A stretch of DNA of 64,000 bases from Acidobacteriota bacterium (lineage in GTDB: Bacteria > Acidobacteriota > Terriglobia > Bryobacterales > Bryobacteraceae): contig JAPKYZ010000063.1 of assembly GCA_026394055.1 (NCBI GenBank), positions 62,001-126,000 of the forward strand, read 5' to 3'. This document shows, one piece after another, positions 24,138 through 32,318 of this stretch (position 1 is the stretch's first letter; every line of letters starts with the position of its first letter). The notes beneath the pieces were generated by a model that saw only the letters and a list, made by a program, of their open reading frames with translations, was not told the DNA's origin and ran no database searches. The translations under genes were made by a program, and so were the position numbers.

Positions 24138-27100
24138 ATGCTTCGGCTCCTCATACTTCTTGTTACAACTATCAATCTCTTCTCTCAAGCGCCCCATATG
24201 TTGTTCGACCGGTAGCCGGACGATTCGATTCCGGAGAAGGTCTACCGGCTGATCGTGCTCGTATTATTCAGCCCGGACCCATGGCCATGGACCGGAACGG
24301 TACGTTGTGTTTTGCCGAACTGGACAACAGCCGGGTCCGCGCGATCGGCCGCGACGGTACCATCCGGACGATGGCGACGGTGTCGCTGGCGGGTCTGGGT
24401 GTGGGCCTGGATGGGCAGTTGTATGGTGCCGGCAACGGTTATCTCTATCGCATCAGCGAGAAGACTGGCGCCGAGATTATTGGGGGCAACGGCCAGTTGC
24501 TCTCGGGCAGTACGGGAGATGGAGGCCCGGTGACCCGCGCGTCGGTGACCGGTGTCACTGGCATTACCGCGGATGCAACCGGCATCATCTACTTCGTGGA
24601 GCGTACGGCGCATAAGGTGCGCCGGGTGACCAAGGATGGCATCGTCCAGACATTTGCGGGTTCCGGCGTCGCCGGGGATTCCGGGAATGGCGGACCCGCC
24701 ACGGCCGCCCAGTTGAATTCGCCTAGTGCCGTCGTGGCGGACGCCCGGGGAAGCATCTTCATCATGGATGCCTACAACTCCGCGATCAAGCGGGTGGCCT
24801 CTGATGGCACGATTAGTCTTTACGCGGGCGGCCGGTTTGGTCTTCCGTTTCCGGATGCCAATCGCCTTAATTTCCGGTTTGCTACCTCGGACCGCATGAC
24901 GGCGGACGCGGCGGGAAATCTTTATTTCACTGACTGGTATTGGGGCATCATCTTCCGCATTAGCGTCACCGATGACAAGGTGTCGTTTGTGGCCGGAAAT
25001 GGTGACTACGGGACGGCGCTTCCCGAGAATCAGCCCGCGCTGAAGGCGCCTTTGAACTTTCCGGACGGCGTAGCCGTGGACACCAATGGTGATGTGTTCT
25101 ATGGCGAGCCTTTGTTTGACTCGATTCTGCGGGTAACCGGAGGCTCCATTCGGCGTTATGCCGGCCGCCTACCGCTTACCGTGGACCGGCAAGCGCTGCA
25201 AGCCGACATTAAGTTCCCGCTGTCCCCGGTGCGAGACGCCAATGGGAACATTTACTTCTCCGAGCCGACCAACAACCGCGTGCTCCAGGTTTCACGAACC
25301 GGCGTTGTGAACGTGCTCGCTGGTACGGGCCGGGCTGGGTTCAATGGTGACGGGGGTAATGGGCGGGCGGCCCAAATGGACAACCCGCGGAGCCTGGCCC
25401 TTGATGCGAAAGGCAATCTCTACATCGCCGATGCCGACAACGGCCGGGTCCGCCGGGTTACACCGGAAGGCGTGATCAGCACCTTTGCTGGAGATGGCAA
25501 GTTTGCCAACACGGGGGATGGTGGCGCGGCCACGGCGGCCAGCTTCAAATCCATTGACGGCCTGGCAGTGGATGCGGCCGGCAATCTCCTGATCACGGAC
25601 GGAACATCGGGCGTGGTGCGCCGCGTGGCCGCCGCCGACGGGCGCATTTCGACGATCGCCGGGAATGGCACCCTCGGCTTTTCGGGTGAAGGCGGGCAGG
25701 CCACCGCCGCGTCATTGTCGCTGCCGGGCGCGGTGGCCGTGGACGCAACCGGGAACATGTATATTGCCGACAATGGCAACCTCCGGATCCGGCGCGTGAC
25801 GCCCGCGGGCGTGATCTCAACTGTCGCCGGCAATGGGCGTTTGGGCACCCCGGCCGATGGCGTGGCCACGGCACAGGCGCTGACCCCAGCGACCGGGTTG
25901 GGTGTGGATCGGGCGGGCAATGTCTATTGGAGCGGTCTTTTCCCGACCATCCACCGGATTGCTCCGGATGGCGCCATGACGAAGGTCGCGGGCACCGGGA
26001 ACCTGCTGGCGCCCACCGGCTCACTGAACGATGGCAACCCGGCGTTGACGTCAGATTTCGACATTCCGCGCGGCTTCCAAGTGAGTGCGGAGGGCGACAT
26101 TCTGTTGGCGGAATACTCCCACACGGTCCGGAATCTCGTCTTGAACAGCCCTTCGCGGCTGACGGCCGTGTCTGGTGACAACCAGACCATTGCGGCCGGC
26201 GAAACCAGCGCCGCGATGACCATCCGCGTGATGGGCCGGGCGGAGGTTCCGGTGGCGGGCGCTCGGGTGAGCTTCGCGGTGGCCAGTGGCCCGGGCTCCA
26301 TTAGCCGGCCGGTGGTGACGACTGATGCCGCCGGTCTGGCTGCGGTGACCGTGACTGCCGGGGCTGAAGCCGGTAAGGTGGTGGTGACCGCCACCCTGAC
26401 CGGACTGCCGGCCGTCTCGTTTACCCTGAATGTCACCGCGCCGGTGGGACCGGTGGGTCCGCGGCCTTCTCGCGATGGCATCATTGGCGCCGGTGGCTCA
26501 CTGAACGCGGTGAAGGAGTTCGCCGCGGGCATGATGGTGACCATTGGCGGACAGTTCCAACTGACTTCGGCAGGACGCCAGATCACCGGTGATGACTTGG
26601 TGGAAGGCGCGGTGCCGCGCCGCTTCCTGGGGCACTGCGTCCTGGTGGGTGGTCAGCGAGCGCCCATCATTCACGTCTTCCCGCAACAGATCACGATCCA
26701 AGTGCCTGATGTCGCCGCGGGCGCTCAGCCGATGGTGGTGATTCAGGATTGCGACGGCCCGGCTGAATTGCGGAGCACTCCCGTGAACATCACCATCCGG
26801 GCCGGGGCGTCACCGGAGTTCTTCTACTTCGTGCGGCGCACCGAAGGGCTGTCCCCCGTGGCTGCCGTGGATGCCGCAACGGGCGCCTATATTGCCGCTC
26901 CGGGAACAATTGCCGGAGCGACGTTCAGCTACGCGCAGCCTTCGCAGGTGGTGTTGATCTTCGGCACCGGCGTGGGACCCACGAACCCGGCGTTCCCGGC
27001 CGGTGTGATCCCCACCGCCGCGGGACCGGCGGCACTGCCCGTGTCGGTGACCCTGGGCGGACGGACGCTGGCCGATAGCGACGTGATCTACGTTGGTGTC

Positions 27101-27235
27101 TCCGGCTCCATGGCTGGTCTGCACCAGATGAACATTCGCATTCCGGCCGACATGCCGGATGGCGATCACGCGCTGGTGCTGACCATTGGCGGCGCATCCA
27201 GCCCAGCGGGCCTGCTGGCGGTGCGGAAGCCCTAG
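24138..27235 (+). CDS. NHL-repeat / Big1 / TIGR03437-type secreted protein, frameshifted after the signal peptide
   Basis: An ATG at 24138 starts a clear signal peptide (LRLLILLVTTINLFSQAP) that stops at TAG 24213. In the next frame the protein resumes seamlessly as PYVVRPVAGRFDSGEGLPADRARI and runs to 27235; that frame has no start codon of its own before an internal ATG at 24281. One extra C in the CCCC run at 24192-24195 would join them. The body has about nine NHL propeller repeats (AVDATGNMYIADNGNLRIRR-like units each followed by VISTVAGNG), an invasin-type Ig domain (AAMTIRVMGRAEVPVAGARVSF), and the Solibacter-type TIGR03437 C-domain (VVLIFGTGVGPTNPAFPAG, GLHQMNIRIPADMPDGDH). Probably a surface-associated propeller of unknown ligand. 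Confidence 0.8.
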
Positions 27236-27264
27236 GCAGCCCATCGCGACAAATCGCTTTGGAG

Positions 27265-27293
27265 AGCCCCCGGGTTGTTCGAGCCTGGGGGCT
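27265..27293. terminator. Hairpin between convergent genes
   Basis: AGCCCCC (27265-27271) and GGGGGCT (27287-27293) form a GC-rich stem between the NHL protein gene and a minus-strand gene. No T run on either strand, so termination is a guess. Confidence 0.35.
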
Positions 27294-27311
27294 ACACCAG
27301 TTGGGGTCTGC

Positions 27312-27698
27312 TTACTGGGCGGCCGTGGTTTCCCAGGTTCCCTGGTCGACTTCCGATGAGTCACCCGCGGGCCGCGTTACGTACTTGCCGGAAAGTTTGG
27401 AGCCTTTCATGGCTCCCTCAATGGTCGATTCCAGGCGGTTGCCTTGGATGTCGAACGCATAGACCACCTTCAGCTTTTCGCCGTCCACCGCGATCGACTT
27501 TACCGTGCACGGCACGTCCTGCCCGGCGATCGTGAAGGACACCGTGGCCTTCCACTGGCCATCGGCTTGTTCCATGGCCAGGCGAATGGCGCCGGAGGCG
27601 GAGCCGCCTTCCCACTTGCCCAGGTATTTGCCGGAAGCCACCGGCTCCGCTACGGCAGCCAAGGCCGCCAGCGTTAGAACTGCAATTGGTTTCCACAT
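27312..27698 (-). CDS. Small secreted protein of unknown function
   Basis: 128 residues from ATG 27698, with a signal peptide (WKPIAVLTLAALAAVAEP) and a beta-rich mature domain (GKYLGKWEGGSASGAIRLAMEQADGQWKATVSFTIAGQDVPC, LESTIEGAMKGSKLSGKYVTR). The pattern of GKW...G...G.Y is like small periplasmic or lipocalin-like domains common in Acidobacteria, but no named family is recognised. The gene starts four bases after the preceding small gene on the same strand ends, so they form an operon. Confidence 0.65.
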   Translation of the reverse strand: MWKPIAVLTLAALAAVAEPVASGKYLGKWEGGSASGAIRLAMEQADGQWKATVSFTIAGQDVPCTVKSIAVDGEKLKVVYAFDIQGNRLESTIEGAMKGSKLSGKYVTRPAGDSSEVDQGTWETTAAQ

Positions 27699-27702
27699 CT
27701 GG

Positions 27703-27903
27703 TTAGATCTCCGGGTAGAACTCAAAGAAGGCATCCAGCGACTGCATCAGCTGCGCGCGGATCTCGGTTTCGCCGCCCTCCAGCAGATGCATGGTGACGT
27801 GGGCCGTCTGGCCGTTGGTCAGCTTCACTTCGGCTTCGCCCACTTCCGCGACATCATCGGCCGGCAGCAGCCGCAGGCCATACACTAACGCTAGTTTTGC
27901 CAT
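27703..27903 (-). CDS. Small cytoplasmic protein of unknown function
   Basis: 66 residues (MAKLALVYGLRLLPADDV, ending FFEFYPEI). A short beta-beta-alpha pattern with VKLTNGQTAHVTMHLLEGGETEIRAQLMQSLDAFF. No signal peptide. It is tightly followed by a secreted-protein gene. AAGG lies three bases before the ATG, which is close for a ribosome binding site. Confidence 0.6.
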   Translation of the reverse strand: MAKLALVYGLRLLPADDVAEVGEAEVKLTNGQTAHVTMHLLEGGETEIRAQLMQSLDAFFEFYPEI

Positions 27904-27986
27904 TCGCCTTGATGGTAGCGCGCGGGCGAATCGGGCCTATGACAGCTGGGTGAATGAGTGAACAGCTCGGGGTAAGACTGCCGGAG

Positions 27987-28047
27987 ACCGCTTGCTTACG
28001 CGCGCGGCTCTGAATGCTCTTCTGAGCCGCGACGGTTACGGAGCGGT
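27987..28047. repeat. Palindromic intergenic repeat, family B copy 2
   Basis: ACCGCTTGCTTACGCGCGCGGCTC-type left arm and GAGCCGCGACGGTTACGGAGCGGT-type right arm, i.e. the family B unit in opposite orientation to 13791-13858. It abuts the 3' end of the D-aminoacylase-like gene. Confidence 0.75.
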
Positions 28048-28063
28048 CCTCCCCGAGGATGCC

Positions 28064-29698
28064 TTACGGCTTCTGATAGCCCGGGCCGCGGAGTACTTGG
28101 CCGGGCAGTGCGCCGGTGTGACGCTCACCTTCGAGCACCAGTTTGCCGTTCACCAGCACGTAGGCCATGCCGACGGCATATTGGTGAGGCTTGTCGAAGG
28201 TGGCGCGGTCGGCGATGGTCTTCGGATCAAAGATGGCGACGTCGGCCCAGTAGCCTTCCTTCAGCAGGCCGCGCTCCTTCAGGTTGATCTTGTCGGCGTT
28301 CAGGCTGGTCATCTTCTGGATGGCGGCTTCCATGCTCACCGCCTTCTGTTCGCGCACATAGCGGCCCAGCACGCGGGCGAAAGTCCCATAGGAGCGCGGG
28401 TGCGGATTGAGGCGCGATTGCGGGCCGTCGATCGACATGGCGGAGCCGTCGGAGCCGATCGAGACATAAGGCTGCTTCATCGCATACGTCATGTCGGCCT
28501 CAGAGTGGTGGAAGAAGACCGTCGGCACACTGCCGTTCTCTTCCAGCAGGATGTCGAAGAAGGTCTCCACCGGGTCGCCACCGCGTGCGGCCAGCAGATC
28601 GCTCATGCGCTTGCCGACGAACGGCTTGTTCTTGGGGTCCTTTAAGGAGACCAGGATCATGCCCTGCCAGCCGCCGCCCGTGGCGGAGTAGTGGTTGTAC
28701 CAGCCGGGCAAGCCTTCCAGGATCTCCTTCTTCATGCGGGTCCGCAGTGCGGGGTCGCGCAGGCGCTCCAGCATTTTTTGGTTCCCGCCATCGTGCGCCC
28801 AGGGAGGAATGATGGCCCGCAGATTGTTCTGGCCCGCGGTGTAGGGGTAGACGTGGGCGCGGATGTCGAAGCCCTCTCCGCGCGCCTTGTCGATCATCGA
28901 GATCACTTCCTTCATCTGGCCACAGAGCTTCTGGTCGGCCACTTTCAGGTGGATGATGTCGACCCGGATGTTGGCGCCTTTGCCGATGGCGATGGCCTCC
29001 TCGACGGACCGGAACACGCCCAGCCCTTCGTCGCGGATGTGGGTCGAATAGATACCGCCGTATTGCTTTGCTACCTTCGCCAGCTCCACTAGCTGCGGCG
29101 TGGTCATCAAGCTGGAGGGCGGCATCAGCAGCGAGGAACTCAGGCCCATCGCGCCATCGCGCATGGCCTGCGCCACTTCCTTGCCCATCGCCGTTACTTC
29201 AGCGGGGCTGGCGTCCGTCATCCCGTAGCCTTTGACGTGCGTCCAGATCTGCGTCTGGCCCACGTAGCTGGCGATGTTGGTGGCGACGCCGCGCTTGGCC
29301 ACGAAATCGAAGTATTCGCCGAGCGTCGCCCATTCTCGCAGCCCGGGCTTGATGGGACCGGCCGAGCCGCCTTCGCCGAGCACCATCGTTGTGACGCCCT
29401 GGCGGATCATGCTTTCGCACTTGGGTTCATCCACCAGCGTGTCGTCGGAATGGTTGTGCATGTCGATGAAGCCGGGGGCCACCACCAGCCCTTTGGCGTC
29501 AATGGTGCGCGAGCGCGCTGTGCTCTTCAGGTCGCCAATGGCCGCGATGCGCCCGCCCCGGATCCCGACATCGACCGGCCGTGCCGGGCCGCCGGAGCCA
29601 TCCACCACTGTGCCGCCGGTGATGACGACATCAAAGTTCTGCTGCGCCGCCGCGGTAGCGGCCAGAGGGAGAAGGGAGAGAAAGCGACGCCGGATCAT
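28064..29698 (-). CDS. N-acyl-D-amino-acid deacylase / D-aminoacylase family amidohydrolase
   Basis: 544 residues from ATG 29698, beginning with a Tat-like signal (IRRRFLSLLPLAATAAAQ). Amidohydrolase-3 features: FDVVITGGTVVDGSGGPARPVDVGIRGGRIAAIGDL, the metal site APGFIDMHNHSDD, STHIRDEG, VDIIHLKVAD, HVYPYTAGQNNL, TVFFHHSEADM and SIGSDGSAMS. Members hydrolyse N-acyl-D-amino acids or dipeptide-like amides with a Zn centre. Export to the periplasm suggests a role in degrading peptidoglycan fragments or D-amino-acid conjugates. The predicted activity rests on family similarity only. Confidence 0.88.
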   Translation of the reverse strand: MIRRRFLSLLPLAATAAAQQNFDVVITGGTVVDGSGGPARPVDVGIRGGRIAAIGDLKSTARSRTIDAKGLVVAPGFIDMHNHSDDTLVDEPKCESMIRQGVTTMVLGEGGSAGPIKPGLREWATLGEYFDFVAKRGVATNIASYVGQTQIWTHVKGYGMTDASPAEVTAMGKEVAQAMRDGAMGLSSSLLMPPSSLMTTPQLVELAKVAKQYGGIYSTHIRDEGLGVFRSVEEAIAIGKGANIRVDIIHLKVADQKLCGQMKEVISMIDKARGEGFDIRAHVYPYTAGQNNLRAIIPPWAHDGGNQKMLERLRDPALRTRMKKEILEGLPGWYNHYSATGGGWQGMILVSLKDPKNKPFVGKRMSDLLAARGGDPVETFFDILLEENGSVPTVFFHHSEADMTYAMKQPYVSIGSDGSAMSIDGPQSRLNPHPRSYGTFARVLGRYVREQKAVSMEAAIQKMTSLNADKINLKERGLLKEGYWADVAIFDPKTIADRATFDKPHQYAVGMAYVLVNGKLVLEGERHTGALPGQVLRGPGYQKP

Positions 29699-29753
29699 GT
29701 CCAATCAGTGTATCCGCAGCGGCTGTTCTGTTGGGGATGAAGGTCAGCAGAGG

Positions 29754-30191
29754 CTATTGCGCGATCTTGGTCGCCTGCCGGGCGACGAGTTGCCAGCCCT
29801 GGGGCATGCGGGTCCAGACATAGAGCACACTCAAATGCAGCAGCGTCGGGCTGCCGCCGGCGGCTTTACTGCCGACATCCATGTTGCCGCGGACGATGGC
29901 GTTGGGGCCGAAGATCATCACCGTCTGGCCGCCCAGCGTGGTCATTGAGGTGTTGGGCAGCTTCTTCGCCTTGGCCAGAGTGACGATGTCGGACTTTGAT
30001 TCCAGGCGTCCGCTGGAATGGCTGTAGATCAGCTGCGGGTGGAGCAACCGGTCGAGCGCTGGGGCGTCTTGCGCCAGCGTGGCCACACGCCAAGCTTCCA
30101 TGGCATCGAGCACTTCTTGCTCAGCCTTGGTGGGCGCCGCGGCTTGAGCAAGGACGGTGGTGGCGAGCAGGGCGGTGACAAAGCGGATCAT
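29754..30191 (-). CDS. Secreted NTF2-like (DUF4440/SnoaL-type) protein
   Basis: 145 residues with a signal peptide (RFVTALLATTVLAQAAA). The mature part has the cone-fold pattern: EQEVLDAMEAWRVATLAQDAPALDRLLHPQLIYSHSSGRLESKSDIV, GPNAIVRGNMDV and LHLSVLYVWTRMPQGWQLVARQATKI. Small NTF2-like domains bind hydrophobic ligands or act as isomerases; no catalytic residues can be named. A 49-base gap separates it from the D-aminoacylase-like gene downstream on the same strand. Confidence 0.75.
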   Translation of the reverse strand: MIRFVTALLATTVLAQAAAPTKAEQEVLDAMEAWRVATLAQDAPALDRLLHPQLIYSHSSGRLESKSDIVTLAKAKKLPNTSMTTLGGQTVMIFGPNAIVRGNMDVGSKAAGGSPTLLHLSVLYVWTRMPQGWQLVARQATKIAQ

Positions 30192-30257
30192 GGCCTAGCT
30201 AGCATATCCGACAAATCTGAAAGCGCTAGCCGGCGCGCACCCGCCAAGTCTGTCGGG

Positions 30258-30671
30258 CTATGGGCGGAAGGGATTGACGATGGTGACGCCTTCAATCACT
30301 TGTCCGTTCGACAGGTCCTCGCTGTAAAGCGTGTCACACCCGGCGGCCAAGGCGGAGGCCACCACGGCACTGTCCCAATAGGAAAAGCCCAGCGCCTGGC
30401 GGATCGAAAGCGCCTTCTTGAGCACGGCCACCGTCAGGTCTTCGATGCGAAAGCGGAGCCACGCCTCGATCAGCGTCTCCGCTTGTTGATGAGTGACCGC
30501 GCCGGAGCGGCTGGGGCGCGTGGCCTGGACGTAGAACTCCTGGAGGACCTGGACCGATAACACCCCGGCGTCGTCATCCAGCAGCTCGATCGCCCGGTCG
30601 CGCTTGCCGCGCTCTTTGGGCGCTGAACTGATTGAGTAGAGCAGGATGTTGGTATCAAGAAAATGGCTCAT
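30258..30671 (-). CDS. vapC: VapC-type PIN-domain toxin
   Basis: 137 residues. PIN-domain ribonuclease: LDTNILLYS (first Asp), VLQEFYVQATR (Glu), FSYWDSAVVASALAAGCDTLYSEDL (two acidic residues of the Mg site). Such toxins cleave tRNA or rRNA when free of antitoxin. Its ATG overlaps the stop of the antitoxin gene by four bases, the usual VapBC arrangement, with the antitoxin first. Confidence 0.88.
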   Translation of the reverse strand: MSHFLDTNILLYSISSAPKERGKRDRAIELLDDDAGVLSVQVLQEFYVQATRPSRSGAVTHQQAETLIEAWLRFRIEDLTVAVLKKALSIRQALGFSYWDSAVVASALAAGCDTLYSEDLSNGQVIEGVTIVNPFRP

Positions 30672-30904
30672 CGCGACCGGCTATGGACCTCATCTCGCGA
30701 CAGCCGCTGTTCCGCGCTGAAGTTCTGGATCTGACTTCGAACCTCGCGCTCCTGACGCTTGCGGCGCTCCGATTCTGTTTCGGTCGCCGATACCTGGGTC
30801 AGGAACGCCTTCACCAGAGCGGAAACAGACGTGTCGCGCTCCGCCGCCGCGATGCGGGCGCGCCGGTAGGTCTCATCATCCACCGAAACTGTGATATTGC
30901 GCAT
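30668..30904 (-). CDS. vapB: Ribbon-helix-helix-type antitoxin partner of VapC
   Basis: 78 residues. RNITVSVDDETYRRARIAAAERDTSVSALVKAFL is a ribbon-helix-helix DNA-binding unit; the charged C-terminal tail (ESERRKRQEREVRSQIQNF) is expected to wrap the toxin. It would repress its own promoter as a complex with VapC. It precedes and overlaps the toxin gene. Confidence 0.85.
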   Translation of the reverse strand: MRNITVSVDDETYRRARIAAAERDTSVSALVKAFLTQVSATETESERRKRQEREVRSQIQNFSAEQRLSRDEVHSRSR

Positions 30905-31008
30905 AACCTCACAGTATCACCGTCTCTTGGGCTTCAGGCGCTCGAACCGGCTGGCCCGGCCGAACAACGGATGACCGCAAAGCTTGTACGCTATAAGGAA
31001 CGTTTTCC

Positions 31009-31908
31009 ATGAGCAACCTGAAACAACAACTGAAGGGCGTCTTCGGATTCCCGGTCACTCCGTTCAAGGCCGACCTCTCGGTCGATTTTGAGGCCCTCGA
31101 CAAGATCATCGACATGATGATGGGGCATCCGTTCTGCGCCATCGTCGTCACGGGCGGCACCGGGGAGATTTATTCGTTGACGGCCGATGAAGCCGTGGCG
31201 GTGGTCGCGCATTCAGTGAAGGCCGTCAACGGACGGATGCCGGTGGTGGCGGGCGTGGGCTATTCCACCGTGATCGCCAGCGACATGGCGCGCCGCATGG
31301 AGAAGGCGGGGGCTGACGCACTGCTGGTGATGCCGCCCACGTATTCGCATGCGCCGGAGGCCGGGCTGTTTGCATACTACCGCGAGATCGGCGCCGCTTC
31401 GGGCTTGCCGCTGGCGATCTATTCGCGCGATTGGGCGGTGTTCACCCCGGATCAAGTGGCGCGGCTGGCCGATCAGGTGCCGACGCTTCAGATCTGGAAA
31501 GACGGGCAGGGCAATGGCCGTACCTACCGCCGCATCATGAACAAGGTGGGCGACCGGTAGGCCTGGATTGGCGGCCTGGGTGACGATTGCGTCTCCACCT
31601 ACTTTGCTTGCGGCGTGCAGGCGTACACCTCGTCGATCTCCAACATTGCTCCTAAGGTGTCGCTGGCGCTGGCCGAAGCGGGCATGGCGCGCGACTTCGA
31701 CAAGCTGGATGGGCTGATGGACAAGTACGTCCACCCGCTCTATGCCTTGCGGGAGCGCATGAAGGGCTACGAAGTTTCCGTCATGAAGAAGGCGATGGAG
31801 ATGCTGGGCCTGTGCGGCGCCACGGTGCGGTCGCCGCTCGCGCCGATGCGGGAAGCCGATATTGCGGATTTGGCCGCGATCATGGAAACGTATCGGGAGA
31901 TGCTGTAG
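31009..31908 (+). pseudogene. kdgD: 5-dehydro-4-deoxyglucarate dehydratase gene interrupted by an amber codon
   Basis: ATG 31009 has AAGGA nine bases upstream. The product reads through 31908 in one frame except for TAG at 31558-31560, between NKVGDR and AWIGGLGDDC. The N-part has FGFPVTPFKADLSVDF, VVTGGTGEIYSL, VMPPTYSHAPEAGL and the Schiff-base lysine in QIWKDGQGN; the C-part has VQAYTSSISNIAPK, GYEVSVMKKAM and VRSPLAPM, matching the aldolase-type dehydratase of D-glucarate/galactarate breakdown over its full length (~300 residues). The amber codon replaces what is probably a hydrophobic residue (TTG to TAG is one change). TAG is used as a normal stop elsewhere here, so this is a nonsense mutation or sequence error rather than recoding. 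Confidence 0.82.
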
Positions 31909-31952
31909 AGGGCTCTCGAATAGATGGCAGGCTGCGACAAGCGGTTCGGCAA

Positions 31953-32013
31953 ACCGCTCCCGCTAGTCGCGGCTCGGTACGGCGGCCTCGTCGTTTGAGG
32001 CATTTGCGATTCT
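31953..32013. repeat. Intergenic repeat, family C copy 2
   Basis: ACCGCTCCCGCTAGTCGCGG then CTCGGTACGGCGGC, and an end GCGATTCTT: the same order of blocks as at 7641-7703. It lies after the broken kdgD gene. Confidence 0.6.
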
Positions 32014-32045
32014 TCAGGGTTGCCCCTGATGAGCCGTCAGGTGAT

Positions 32046-32255
32046 TCACCACGGCTGGCGCTTCAATGTCTCCCACTGCAGCCTGGCGAAGCCCGGGTCA
32101 AGCCGGGAGTCCACTTTGGCGTACACCTGATTCAGCCGCCGCGTAATCTCCTTGTCGTCCATCTCCGTGAGCAACTTTTCTAGCGCGCGAGCGTCGGACT
32201 TGACTGTGCTAGTGGCAGGGCCTGTTGGCCTCTGTTTCGGCTTCGCGGTCTTCAT
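32046..32255 (-). CDS. Small antitoxin-like protein without visible toxin
   Basis: 69 residues from ATG 32255. Basic, Pro-rich N-terminus (KTAKPKQRPTGPATST), then ALEKLLTEMDDKEITRRLNQVYAKVDSRLDPGFARLQWETL ending near a Trp. This DEEI..RLN.VY...D..LDP....Q...L...W pattern resembles the C-terminus of small MazE-type antitoxins, but no MazF-like gene is adjacent. It is divergent from recQ with a 63-base gap. Confidence 0.5.
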   Translation of the reverse strand: MKTAKPKQRPTGPATSTVKSDARALEKLLTEMDDKEITRRLNQVYAKVDSRLDPGFARLQWETLKRQPW

Positions 32256-32318
32256 ACCGGAATTATAGCTGCGGCTGTTCCCTGGTCGAACCATACCCCG
32301 GACCGCTACCCTAGAGTG

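Noticed and set aside
31558-31560. Recoding of TAG (pyrrolysine or similar) in the dehydratase gene
   Set aside because: The site is not catalytic, TAG ends many normal genes here, and no downstream element is visible; nonsense mutation or error is simpler.
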